Assembly: GCA_002690045.1 (NCBI GenBank) | Contig: NZDE01000008.1 | Coordinates: 1-64,000, forward strand | Direction of reading: 5' to 3' | Origin: Alphaproteobacteria bacterium | Lineage (GTDB): Bacteria; Pseudomonadota; Alphaproteobacteria; Micavibrionales; Micavibrionaceae | DNA: 64,000 nt | Translations under genes and position numbers: made by a program | Shown here: in pieces, positions 8,455-20,088 of the stretch | Layout of the letters: each line of letters begins with the position of its first letter | How positions within the stretch are numbered: the first letter of the stretch is position 1 | Notes under the pieces: generated by a model | Seen by the model: only the letters and a program-made list of their open reading frames with translations | The model's database searches: none | What the model was told of the DNA's origin: nothing

Positions 8455-9576
8455 ATGTCCTTTATATCGGCTTTAAAATTATCAAATTTTCGTTGCTATG
8501 ATTCGGCGCGTCTCAATGATTTGTGTTCAGGTCTTGTCGTTTTATCTGGTGCCAATGGTGCGGGAAAAACGAATATTCTTGAGGCTGTTTCTTTACTTTG
8601 TCCCGGGCGTGGTTTGCGTATGGCTCGTCCTGCGGAAATCCAAAAGAACGATCAATATGCACAAGGCTGGGCCGTTGCTGCTGATGTGCAAGGAGCCGGA
8701 GGGCAAACTAAATTGGGTACGGGGTTGGATGCGCGGTTGGATAAGCGTGTTGTGCGTATTAACGGTGTAACAGCCAAGGGGCAAAATGCTCTGGCCGATT
8801 ATTTGGCCTGCATTTGGTTGACCCCGCAAATGGATCGGTTGTTTATGGACTCTGGCCGTGAACGCAGGCGTTTTTTAGATCGGATGGTTTTCGCCTTTGA
8901 TCCCGGTCATTCAGGGCGGGTGTCACGGTATGACAATGCCATGAGCCAGCGGTCAAAGTTGTTAAAGGAAGGGCGCGCGGACCTGGCTTGGATAAAGAGT
9001 TTAGAGGCGCAAATGGCTGAAACAGGTGTTTCCATTGCTGCTGCCCGGTTAGATTTTACGGCGCGGTTGCAGCGGGCTTGTGAAAAGGAAGATCATGCGC
9101 ATTTTCCATTGGCGCGCATTCGGGCGGGCGGTACGATTGAGGAATTATTGAGTTCCGCACCTGCTTTAGAGGTGGAGGATATGTTTAAATATCAACTGGA
9201 ACAAACGCGTCAGGCCGATGCCATTACCGGCGGCGCGGCCACCGGCCCGCATAAAGGGGACCTGGTGGTGCATATGGCGGAAAAACAAATGCCTGCCGAT
9301 CAGTGTTCAACCGGAGAACAAAAGGCTCTGTTGATTGGTTTGATTTTGGCGCATGCCAGACTAATTGCGGCGGAGCGTGGGGCGCCGCCGGTGTTGTTAC
9401 TAGATGAGGTGGCTGCCCATTTGGATGAGGGACGTAGGGGCGCATTATATGAAATTCTGCAGGAATTAGGCGGGCAGGTTTGGTTAACCGGGACGGAAGA
9501 AAGTCTGTTTTCGTCCATTCGTGCGAGTGCGCAATTTTTTGATGTTAAGGATGCCAGGGTAAAGTGTCACATATAG
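8455..9576 (+). CDS. recF: DNA replication and repair protein RecF
   Basis: RecF is an SMC-like ATPase that helps load RecA at single-strand gaps. The 373-residue protein begins with the typical LKLSNFRCYDSARL strand and the Walker A loop SGANGAGKTN, has the LTPQMDRLFMDSGRERRRFLDRMVFAFDP block, the signature CSTGEQKALLIGLILAHA and Walker B PPVLLLDEVAAHLD. No strong Shine-Dalgarno sequence precedes the ATG. It follows dnaN and runs into the convergent hisC with 12 bases between stops. Confidence 0.97.
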   Translation: MSFISALKLSNFRCYDSARLNDLCSGLVVLSGANGAGKTNILEAVSLLCPGRGLRMARPAEIQKNDQYAQGWAVAADVQGAGGQTKLGTGLDARLDKRVVRINGVTAKGQNALADYLACIWLTPQMDRLFMDSGRERRRFLDRMVFAFDPGHSGRVSRYDNAMSQRSKLLKEGRADLAWIKSLEAQMAETGVSIAAARLDFTARLQRACEKEDHAHFPLARIRAGGTIEELLSSAPALEVEDMFKYQLEQTRQADAITGGAATGPHKGDLVVHMAEKQMPADQCSTGEQKALLIGLILAHARLIAAERGAPPVLLLDEVAAHLDEGRRGALYEILQELGGQVWLTGTEESLFSSIRASAQFFDVKDARVKCHI

Positions 9577-9588
9577 ATTGTGGTGCAT

Positions 9589-10692
9589 CTAGCCATAAAA
9601 TTCTTTTAATAATGCTAAAACCAAATCATTTTCAGAAGGGGTGCCCAGGGTTAGGCGAATACAGTTTTCTGTTCCTTTCGCGTTGGATATATCGCGCATG
9701 ATGACATTGCGGGACAAGGCAAAATTGTAAAAATCATGAGCGCGTTCCATTTCAACCAGCAAAAAATTAGCATCGGAAGGGTAAATGTGCCTTATACCAT
9801 TTTGGATGTTTAATGCTTTGACCATGCGTTCACGTTCTGTAATCAGTTTTTTGATGTTTTGACGGGCTATGTCCAAAACTCCAGGCTCAAATATTTTTAA
9901 GGCTGCCTCGCTGCTGCCGCGGGGAATAGGGTAGGTTTCCATGACCTTGGTTCTGATGATGGTCGTCAATTCTGGTACGCCTGATATGACGCAGCCAATG
10001 CGCATCCCTGCCATGGAATAAGATTTAGACAATGTACGCAGTATAATAAGATGTGGGTGTTCCGTAATCGTTTGGGTGAAGCTGGGCTGGTCGGTGAATT
10101 CGGCATATGTTTCGTCCATGATGACAAATGCTTTGCCTGCGGCGTATTGAATTACATCCGTTAAATCATCATACGACAAATTATTGCCCGTAGGGTTGTT
10201 CGGACTGGTTAAGTAAATTAATTTGATTCGATTTGACGGGGCGTCCAGTGCGTTTTTGATGCCTTGGCTGTTCAGGAAAAATGTTCCTTGCTTTTTTAAT
10301 AGGGGGACTTCAACAACTTTTCGTGCGGGCATGGCATCGGCATCAACCTTATATATGCCAAATGTGGGCGGTGTGATTAAGATGTCTTCAGTAAAAGGCT
10401 CTACTGCAATTTGTGTTACCAGTTTGATGGCTTCATCGGCGCCGCGCGTAATGGTTATTTGATCTTGTCTCACATCGTACAGACCTGCCATTGCTTTGAG
10501 TAGATTGGCTGGCTGCGGTTCAGGGTATCGATTACAGCCCTCAAGACCAGGTAGAGAAAAGGGGTTTTCATTGGCGTTAAGAAATATTCGCGTTTCGTCC
10601 TTGCCTGCCAACATGCCGGCTGAAACATAGCCCTGCATTTTTAAGAAATGGGGGCGGATTAGATGTGAAATTTGATCGAATGCTGTATTCAT
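9589..10692 (-). CDS. hisC: Histidinol-phosphate aminotransferase
   Basis: A 367-residue fold-type I PLP enzyme matching HisC, which transaminates imidazole acetol phosphate in histidine synthesis. Seen motifs are LNANENPFSLPG near the N-terminus, TRGADEAI, the SPNNPTGN block, MDETYAEF and the PLP-lysine segment RTLSKSYSMAGMRIG. Related aminotransferases (phenylalanine or cobalamin-pathway enzymes) share these motifs, so the substrate is an inference. It is encoded between recF and gyrB on the opposite strand with no other his gene in the window. Confidence 0.88.
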   Translation of the reverse strand: MNTAFDQISHLIRPHFLKMQGYVSAGMLAGKDETRIFLNANENPFSLPGLEGCNRYPEPQPANLLKAMAGLYDVRQDQITITRGADEAIKLVTQIAVEPFTEDILITPPTFGIYKVDADAMPARKVVEVPLLKKQGTFFLNSQGIKNALDAPSNRIKLIYLTSPNNPTGNNLSYDDLTDVIQYAAGKAFVIMDETYAEFTDQPSFTQTITEHPHLIILRTLSKSYSMAGMRIGCVISGVPELTTIIRTKVMETYPIPRGSSEAALKIFEPGVLDIARQNIKKLITERERMVKALNIQNGIRHIYPSDANFLLVEMERAHDFYNFALSRNVIMRDISNAKGTENCIRLTLGTPSENDLVLALLKEFYG

Positions 10693-10874
10693 TCTGTGTT
10701 TTTAGAACAGCTGTGATTTTATGCCAATCATTATTTTATAAAAGCGTTGGAAAACATGGATTTTTAGCCGCAATTCATTAGGTGGAAGTTGTTGTTTATG
10801 CTATAAAAACATCAGTTAAGAATGAAAGAAATCCGCGGGCTGGGAGGCTGTTTCGCGGAGTGTAGAGAGAGTAG

Positions 10875-13358
<2,484 letters not shown>

Positions 13359-13542
13359 CGTGGATTTCGTTTTGGGCTATTGGGTCGGTTAACGCAATTG
13401 TAAATAATCTTTTCTTGGCTTATTAAAGCGCTTAAACAAATGGAGCATAGAGTTTCCAAGCAATTTTTTGTTTGTAAGAGGATGCATCTTGAATTTGAGC
13501 GCATAATATGACAGTAAATCAAGATAATTTAGGGACAATATC

Positions 13543-15264
13543 ATGACATCACTCGCAAAATTTCTTTCCGGCCTTTTAGGGAGCGCATTTGAGCAGAACG
13601 GGCTTCCAGCCGATTTAGGCGTGGTTCGTGTCTCTGATCGCCCTGATTTGTCCCAATTTCAGTGCAATGGTGCTATGGCCGCGGCAAAGCAGGCAAAAAA
13701 AAATCCGCGCGACATCGCTATGAAGATTATCGAGACCTTGTCGGAAAAACAGGAGTTTAAGAGATTAGAGGTTGCCGGACCTGGATTTATTAATATTGAT
13801 TTGACTGAGGATTGTATCGCGGCTCACACGCAGGCCATTGCTTCGGATGATCGCTTGGGTTTGGGGGCTTACCCATCTGATACAGTCATTCTGGATTATG
13901 GTGGGCCTAATATTGCTAAACCTATGCATGTGGGACATTTGCGCGCTTCGATTATTGGGGATTGCCTACGCCGTGTATATGATTATGCGGGTTATAACGC
14001 TCTGGGGGATGTGCACATGGGGGATTGGGGCACACCTATGGGGCAAATTATTTCTGAATTGGAATTGCGAGGCACGTTGGGGCAGAATCTGACGATGGAG
14101 GATCTGGAAAAGATTTATCCTGAGGCCTCCAAGGCATGTAAAGCGGATGAAAAACGGGCTGATATGGCGCGCGCTGCAACTGCAAAGCTGCAAGATGGTG
14201 ATGCAGACTATATAAAGGTTTGGCAACAATTTATTGATGTGTCTGTTGCGGGTATGAAAGCCAATTTTGATGCCTTGGGCGTTCACTTTGATATGTGGAA
14301 AGGCGAAGCCTGCGTTCATCATTTGATTGCCCCGATGGTCAATGATCTCCGTGAGCAAGGGCTGGCGCTGGATGATGATGGCGCTGTTGTTGTATCTGTG
14401 GCGTCTGAGGCCGACACGAAAGAAATTCCACCACTTATATTATACAAACGTGATGGGGCTGTCATGTACGGTACAACTGATTTGGCGACTATTGTGGACC
14501 GTGTTCAGGAATACAACCCATCGAAAATTATTTACATTGTCGATCAGCGTCAATCATTGCATTTTGAACAAGTTTTTCGTGTTGCACGAATGGGGGGGAT
14601 TGTCCCGAACGGGACGGACCTTATTCACGCCGGATTTGGTACAATGAATGGCACCGATGGAAAGCCTTTTAAAACTCGCGCCGGCGGGGTTATGAAACTC
14701 GAAGATTTAATTGCAACCGGTATTGATAAAGCACAAGCACGCCTTGATGATGCTAATTTGGCGGATGATATAGGTCCGGATGAACGCCAGGATATAGCGC
14801 AAAAAGTGGCAATTGCGGCGATTAAATTTGCAGATTTGCAAAATAATCGTATCGCCGATTATGTGTTTGATCTGGACCGGATGACGTCGTTTGAAGGTAA
14901 AACGGGACCGTATTTGCTCTATCAGGCTGTTCGCATCAAATCTTTACTTAAAAAGGCTGCGGCTCAATCTATGATCATGTCTAATAATTTTAAAATCCAG
15001 GATGAGGATCAAGTTTTGGCGTTGCTATTGGCCGAATTTCCAGATCATTTTGATCTGGCGTTACGAAATAATACGCCGCATGTTCTCTGTGATTACGCTT
15101 ATAAGATTGCTCAAAGTTTTAGTAGTTTTTATTCGAACTGTCATATCTTGTCTGAGCGTGACGAGGACTTGCGCGCCAGTCGTTTGGGGCTTTGCTCTCT
15201 TACTGTACGCCAGTTAGAGTTGATTCTGAACTTGCTTGGGATACAAATTCCAGAGCGTATGTAA
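13543..15264 (+). CDS. argS: Arginyl-tRNA synthetase
   Basis: ArgS charges tRNA-Arg. The 573-residue class I synthetase has an N-terminal additional domain, the GGPNIAKPMHVGHLRASIIGD block containing the HIGH-type motif (HVGH), the HMGDWGTPMG segment, a GTMNGTDGKPFKTRAGGVMKLEDL block that stands in for KMSKS, and a C-terminal anticodon-binding domain with the DRMTSFEGKTGPYLLYQAVRI motif. Length and all blocks are normal. A 184-base gap separates it from gyrB. Confidence 0.97.
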   Translation: MTSLAKFLSGLLGSAFEQNGLPADLGVVRVSDRPDLSQFQCNGAMAAAKQAKKNPRDIAMKIIETLSEKQEFKRLEVAGPGFINIDLTEDCIAAHTQAIASDDRLGLGAYPSDTVILDYGGPNIAKPMHVGHLRASIIGDCLRRVYDYAGYNALGDVHMGDWGTPMGQIISELELRGTLGQNLTMEDLEKIYPEASKACKADEKRADMARAATAKLQDGDADYIKVWQQFIDVSVAGMKANFDALGVHFDMWKGEACVHHLIAPMVNDLREQGLALDDDGAVVVSVASEADTKEIPPLILYKRDGAVMYGTTDLATIVDRVQEYNPSKIIYIVDQRQSLHFEQVFRVARMGGIVPNGTDLIHAGFGTMNGTDGKPFKTRAGGVMKLEDLIATGIDKAQARLDDANLADDIGPDERQDIAQKVAIAAIKFADLQNNRIADYVFDLDRMTSFEGKTGPYLLYQAVRIKSLLKKAAAQSMIMSNNFKIQDEDQVLALLLAEFPDHFDLALRNNTPHVLCDYAYKIAQSFSSFYSNCHILSERDEDLRASRLGLCSLTVRQLELILNLLGIQIPERM

Positions 15265-15305
15265 TGCTTGCAATAGAATAATAATAATGGCTATAATTGG
15301 CCATT

Positions 15306-16205
15306 ATGTTATCAGCTAATAATGTTCCTATAACTCCATCTATGTTGCTATCGATTGCAGAAATCGATGAATTTAAAGGCGCGTGGAATGCTTTAGAGAA
15401 TCATACGACCGCATTAAATATGTTGGGAGATGTGGCTAATTTCGGCCAAAATTTTCGAAAACTAATTGATCCTTTGCGAGAAAAACAGGTAGATTACGAT
15501 ATGCTCGTGAAATTGCATATGGTGGTTTCTCGGCAAGAGGCGCCTGCCGGTTTTAAAGGGCGCCATATGCCCATCATTGTCCAGCATGGGGACAAAATTA
15601 TTGGCTCACTTGATACGGCTGCGCCTGATGAAGTGGCTGCATTAATTGCCAATGTATTGGAATGGTTGGACCAGGCGCTTCATAGTGATAATTTTCACCC
15701 TTTGCTTGTCATTGCAATCTTTAGCGTACTTTTATTACAAATCGGACCGTTCGATCATGGGAATCAAAAGCTGATGCGCTTGATGACGATCTTGCTGATG
15801 CTTAAGGCCGGGTATGATTATGCTCCTTATATCAGTTTTGAACAAATCCTGTCAGAAAGAAGCGTGGCCTATTTCAACGCGCTGAAGACAACGCAAGATA
15901 ACATTGAAGCGGGTCACATGGATTTTGGACCCTGGATAGAGTTTTTTTTGGGTGCGTTGATTGCTCAAAAAGACGAATTGCAAGACCGCATGGCGCGCTC
16001 CGGTAAAGATGTGGCCCGTCTTCCAGCTTTGTCTATAAAGGTGATGAAGCTGTTTGAGGACAAAGAGCGTCTTCAAATGAAAGATATTGAACGTCTTACT
16101 CGTGGGCGTAGATCAACACTGAAATTACGTCTGGCCGAGTTGGTTGATCAAGGATATTTAAAGCGCCATGGTCAGGCTCGTAGCACTTGGTATGCAAGGG
16201 TTTAG
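15306..16205 (+). CDS. Fic-fold protein with degenerate active site and winged helix
   Basis: A 299-residue protein resembling the Fic family, whose members transfer AMP to target proteins. The central helices match Fic domains, but the core HPFxDGNGRxxR motif reads GPFDHGNQKLMR (about residues 149-160): the catalytic histidine, the acidic residue, the second glycine and the first arginine are all replaced. The last 60 residues (MKLFEDKERLQMKDIERLTRGRRSTLKLRL) look like a winged helix, common after Fic domains. The ATG is preferred to an in-frame TTG nine bases upstream. It may be a non-catalytic regulator. It is convergent with the Dot-like operon and overlaps its last stop region by four bases. 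Confidence 0.65.
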   Translation: MLSANNVPITPSMLLSIAEIDEFKGAWNALENHTTALNMLGDVANFGQNFRKLIDPLREKQVDYDMLVKLHMVVSRQEAPAGFKGRHMPIIVQHGDKIIGSLDTAAPDEVAALIANVLEWLDQALHSDNFHPLLVIAIFSVLLLQIGPFDHGNQKLMRLMTILLMLKAGYDYAPYISFEQILSERSVAYFNALKTTQDNIEAGHMDFGPWIEFFLGALIAQKDELQDRMARSGKDVARLPALSIKVMKLFEDKERLQMKDIERLTRGRRSTLKLRLAELVDQGYLKRHGQARSTWYARV

Positions 16206-16921
16206 CGCTTCATAAGCGTATAATAAAAATGGTAATTTGTACCATCACTATAGCAGGCCGTATCATGAGGCCCACTTGCGATAATAATTTCACTTCCATC
16301 CGCGAAGCTACCTGTAAAGGCGGTGCCGGAATATGTGCCCGTCGCTGTAGGGATTCCGGTAATGTTCAGCTTATTATTGATAAAGCGGCACACATTTTCG
16401 CGCACATTCGGTAATATCATAAGTAATTCTTCGTTAGAAACGGTATCGGTTTCACAATTTGTATCAACATTGCTTTCAATACAAGTTGTCCCGGTATAAT
16501 GCCAGGCTGTTCCGTCGTTAGCACCGTCTGGCGGTGTTATGGCTGTTACGCGTCCTCCGGCAGGGTTGAATATTTGACAGGTTGGAAACTCAGCATCCGC
16601 GGCATCGTCACAATTGGCGTTAATGAAATTTCCATTGTGTTCTAGACTAATGTCGTTTTCGGAAATGCCTTTGCTGCGAGTTTTTGAAATAGCTCGTTCA
16701 ACGCGTTGAGAAAAATTCATTATTTCTGTTGCGGCTAGTTCAGCTCTTCGGTCGGAGATTTGATCTGTTCCAGTGGTGCGAAAGCCGCGTGACATGATGT
16801 ATGAGAGTGTCGCAAATAAAACGATGCCTAGTAAAATAAACAGGAATACATTGCCTGCTTCTGTTTTGCGGTTTTGTGCGTGGCGCGCTTTATTGCGTTT
16901 AGTCGTTTTTGTTAATTTCAT
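16202..16921 (-). CDS. Pilin-like single-span protein at end of dotL operon
   Basis: A 239-residue protein with a basic N-terminal tail of about 22 residues, then a hydrophobic helix beginning GNVFLFILLGIVLFATLSYIMSRGF, and an extracytoplasmic domain of about 190 residues with paired cysteines. The arrangement resembles pseudopilins or class III pilins, but the usual prepilin cleavage motif is not clear. The start overlaps the dotL stop by 23 bases, so it is translationally coupled to the coupling-protein gene. I know no Legionella Dot/Icm counterpart. Its role in the same apparatus is inferred from position only. Confidence 0.65.
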   Translation of the reverse strand: MKLTKTTKRNKARHAQNRKTEAGNVFLFILLGIVLFATLSYIMSRGFRTTGTDQISDRRAELAATEIMNFSQRVERAISKTRSKGISENDISLEHNGNFINANCDDAADAEFPTCQIFNPAGGRVTAITPPDGANDGTAWHYTGTTCIESNVDTNCETDTVSNEELLMILPNVRENVCRFINNKLNITGIPTATGTYSGTAFTGSFADGSEIIIASGPHDTACYSDGTNYHFYYTLMKR

Positions 16922-19424
16922 CTTTGTCCTTAAAAATTACGTTTTTCGTATCTTGTGCAGCAGATTTTATAATGTTTTCGATTTCTGGTGGGAGCCTCTT
17001 TCGCGGATTTTCCGTGTTTTGCGTAGGCGTTTGTGTTTGTCCTTGTCCTTGTCCTTGTTCTTCCTCAGGCTGTCCGCTTGATGGCTGTATAGATTGTTGT
17101 TGTGAGGACGGTGGCTCATTTGATGTTTGACGTATTTGCGTCTGACGGCTCGAGGCAGATGGCTGTGTTTGCGGAGCGGTGTCCGGTTTTGCTTGCGTGT
17201 CCGCTTGCTCTGGTTTTTTTGCAAATGGTGATATCGGTGATGACTGTGCCTGCTGCGGCTGTTGTGTGTTCTGTGCATCTTTTTGCTCAGGCAGATTGTT
17301 TGAACCTGGTTTCTGAGCAAGTGGGGACGCTGGTGAGGTTGCCGGGGCGGTAGCATTGCCGCTGGCCATGCCTGGTTTGGTTGCGGCTGGTCCTCCGCCA
17401 GAGGTGGTTCCTGTTGATTTTGCTGCCGGGACATCAGAGATGTCATTATCCAGCATATGGACATGAACAAGTGCAGCTATACCGGCGTCTACCGGCGTTT
17501 CTACTTTATTTTCTACTTCATCAAAGGCGGCGTTTATGGCTGTAATTTCAGGCGGGGTTTCTAGCGCGACGTCGGCCCGTTCTGCCGTCCAGGTTTTGTT
17601 GACCATTAAGTCGCGGAGCTTAGTAATGGTAGAGGAGTGTTTAATTATGACTTCATCTGGAGGAGGTAGCGTCATGAAGCGAGTTACGCGCATGGCCTTT
17701 GCGCTGCCTGGATTAGAGTAGAATATACTACAATCCACGACGGCCTCGCCAAATGTGACTACGGCCTCACCCTCCATAAATGATCTGAGACCTTCGTAAG
17801 AGGCGCGTGCTCGCACTTGCACGCCGGCCTGTTGGGTATCAAAATAAGAGCCGAATTCGCTGCCGCCGGTCATTTGGAAACCTGATACTTCTGTTACAAT
17901 GGCCTGGCCGACAGTTTTTTCAAAAAATTCCTTGGTTTCTGTAGGGTCTTCGAGTTTTCCGAAAATTTTGATGTTACAGTTCGCCGTGATGGATTGAGCC
18001 TCTTCTCGTACCAATTTTTTCATTGCCGGTAAATCCTGCCCGGAAAATACCAGGCAGAAACCCAGTGACCGGGCTTGCGCTGCCATCACAGCCATACCTT
18101 TGGCGGTATAATAACCAACCTCGTCAAAAACAGTCATAAACGGCGTCGCCGATTTTGTCGGTTTGTTTTCAATGACTTTGGACGATTCACCTTCCACGGT
18201 TGCGCCAAGAGTTGGCCCCATCATTCCTTTGATTGTTGCGGCAACAATTTTACCTAGGTTGGCAATCTCATCTGATGATTTTTCCAAGGCTGGGATTAGC
18301 ACGACAAGTATACGGCGATTCAGAACCACATCGACCATATCCACATCGGCGGCTTGTGTATCAAAGATGTAGCCGTAATCATCGCCTAAAGATTGTAAGG
18401 AACGAGTGAACTGCATGGCAAGATAGCCATGCTGCTGACTGGCGGTTTGTGTATCTGGGGGTGGCCCTGACCCATCGGGAGGCTTTACATTTCCCTGGTC
18501 ATCATAAGCGTCGCCGTTAAAACCCGGTAGTGTATCAAGATACCCGATTAGACCACTTCGCAGATCGCGAGGCACGGCTTCATCTCTGGCAAGCCTAACA
18601 ACGGCAGGCAAGCTGAGTGTGTCACGCAAAATGGTAACGGATAGCGGTATATCCTGATTGTCGCGTTTCCAACACATGACGGGCATGATGGCTGAAACCA
18701 ATGAGATTGCGCGTTCCGACCACATCGCGTTATCACCTTGCGATTCGGGCATTAGGGAAACAAGCATATTGGTCAAATAGGATGCGGAGCCTGACGAGAA
18801 CGGGTTCATCGTATTTGATGGGGCCTGAACGGCGGAGTTTCCGGTCATATAGTTTAGCACCAGCAAATCATCATCACGGCCAAAGCGGCGCACCAGCGCC
18901 GATAAAGATGACCATAGGTCTGTATCGGCCTTACCATCAACATACACGAACCCTGACCCCCACGTCATGGCATTGGTGACTAGCGATTTTAGCCCTTCGG
19001 TTTTACCTGCACCGGTTGTTCCCAGATAAAGAATATGTGTTCTGGCATCAGAATCCGTGAACCATACTTCTTCATTGTTATTATGCGTGTTTCCAACATA
19101 TAAAACGCCTTCAGGCTTGCCGCTTCTACCGGGGCCGACATTGTTATTGTCTTTGTATTTATAGCGCTGCGCTGACATGGGTAGCTTAAATACAATGGAG
19201 CGGTCACGGGAATTTAACCACAGAAAATATGAGACCATAAATACCATGATCAAATCGGCAAATGTCGTGGCCCATGGCACAAAATAAATAGCGCCAGCGG
19301 CCATGATAAAAACGGTAGAGGCAATGGATGGTTGGGCCATAGAATCAGCAATACGCGTGCCGAGCGGCCGCACGTCACGAAGGACTGCCTCATGCTGATG
19401 TTCATATTTTTTATCTATGGCCAT
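16899..19424 (-). CDS. dotL: Dot/Icm-type IV coupling ATPase (DotL/IcmO-like)
   Basis: An 841-residue coupling ATPase of type IVB secretion systems, which recruits effectors and feeds them to the channel. It has two N-terminal membrane segments (about residues 35-75), a Walker A loop YLGTTGAGKTEG near residue 140, the GSGFVYVDGKAD segment, and Walker B FMTVFDEVGYY near 440. This N-terminal layout matches DotL rather than TraD or VirD4. The last 180 residues are rich in Gln, Pro and Ser, include a GQGQGQ run encoded by a CCTTGT hexamer repeat (17041-17058), and are likely disordered; in Legionella the DotL tail binds adaptor proteins. It sits in an operon with dotM. Confidence 0.85.
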   Translation of the reverse strand: MAIDKKYEHQHEAVLRDVRPLGTRIADSMAQPSIASTVFIMAAGAIYFVPWATTFADLIMVFMVSYFLWLNSRDRSIVFKLPMSAQRYKYKDNNNVGPGRSGKPEGVLYVGNTHNNNEEVWFTDSDARTHILYLGTTGAGKTEGLKSLVTNAMTWGSGFVYVDGKADTDLWSSLSALVRRFGRDDDLLVLNYMTGNSAVQAPSNTMNPFSSGSASYLTNMLVSLMPESQGDNAMWSERAISLVSAIMPVMCWKRDNQDIPLSVTILRDTLSLPAVVRLARDEAVPRDLRSGLIGYLDTLPGFNGDAYDDQGNVKPPDGSGPPPDTQTASQQHGYLAMQFTRSLQSLGDDYGYIFDTQAADVDMVDVVLNRRILVVLIPALEKSSDEIANLGKIVAATIKGMMGPTLGATVEGESSKVIENKPTKSATPFMTVFDEVGYYTAKGMAVMAAQARSLGFCLVFSGQDLPAMKKLVREEAQSITANCNIKIFGKLEDPTETKEFFEKTVGQAIVTEVSGFQMTGGSEFGSYFDTQQAGVQVRARASYEGLRSFMEGEAVVTFGEAVVDCSIFYSNPGSAKAMRVTRFMTLPPPDEVIIKHSSTITKLRDLMVNKTWTAERADVALETPPEITAINAAFDEVENKVETPVDAGIAALVHVHMLDNDISDVPAAKSTGTTSGGGPAATKPGMASGNATAPATSPASPLAQKPGSNNLPEQKDAQNTQQPQQAQSSPISPFAKKPEQADTQAKPDTAPQTQPSASSRQTQIRQTSNEPPSSQQQSIQPSSGQPEEEQGQGQGQTQTPTQNTENPRKRLPPEIENIIKSAAQDTKNVIFKDKDEINKND

Positions 19425-19458
19425 ATTTTGCCGGGCTTTCGTTAACCGTTTTAGCTAT

Positions 19459-20049
19459 TTACCGAGATCGTAAAAAATCATCTGCAGATACCGGCACACC
19501 GGCGCTGGATGCTGGATTGGCGGTGCCGGGCGTTGCTGGGTTGCTGATGGGTGTTCGTGTTCCTGCATTATCAACCGAGGTTGGAATGCGTGGTTGCATA
19601 CTGCTCATTATGGTGATTAATGCGCCAATGATAATTAAGCATAAAATGGCGATAAACCATTTGCCGATATTGCTTTTATTTGTTTCTGATGAAGATGGCA
19701 TGTGATAAACGGGTTGGCCAGCAGGTTGGATGGCACTTTGCGCACTGTAGGGTTGAATATGGCCATGGCCGTTTTTTAGGGCGCTTGATGTAGCCATAAG
19801 CGCTGCAACGGCTTCGTTTCGCGTTGAAAATGGGGCGATGCTTTCTTTTTTCTGCGCACCCTGTTTTTTTGTAATTAGAGCAAAATTTTTACCGTCTTCT
19901 ACGACTTCAAATGCGGAAGATTTTGCATCGTTCAAGTCCATTTGCCAGACAATTGGCGTCAGGGCCTCAGGAAAAGAAAGGATCAGTTTTCCGTCAACGA
20001 CACTGGCATTTGCGTTATCTGTTTTGTTTTTTTTCAGGGCGTGTATCAT
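19459..20049 (-). CDS. Small single-span membrane protein between dotM and dotL
   Basis: A 196-residue protein with a soluble N-terminal domain of about 120 residues, then one membrane helix (WFIAILCLIIIGALITIM, about residues 130-150), and a Pro/Ser/Thr-rich C-terminal tail. No cysteines and no family I recognise. It is 39 bases after dotM and 34 before dotL, so it belongs to the same transcript. The Legionella coupling complex also includes small partners (DotN, DotY, DotZ), but no sequence similarity can be claimed from inspection. Confidence 0.7.
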   Translation of the reverse strand: MIHALKKNKTDNANASVVDGKLILSFPEALTPIVWQMDLNDAKSSAFEVVEDGKNFALITKKQGAQKKESIAPFSTRNEAVAALMATSSALKNGHGHIQPYSAQSAIQPAGQPVYHMPSSSETNKSNIGKWFIAILCLIIIGALITIMSSMQPRIPTSVDNAGTRTPISNPATPGTANPASSAGVPVSADDFLRSR

Positions 20050-20088
20050 TTTTTCTCTCTGGTTTAATTTTTGTTTTTTATTTTGGCT

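Noticed and set aside
17041-17058. Phase-variable repeat in dotL
   Set aside because: The unit is six bases, so copy changes keep the reading frame; it can alter tail length but not switch the gene off.
16967-17470. 167-residue open frame inside dotL
   Set aside because: It lies wholly inside the disordered DotL tail in another frame and reflects the repetitive low-complexity DNA; no start signal or domain.
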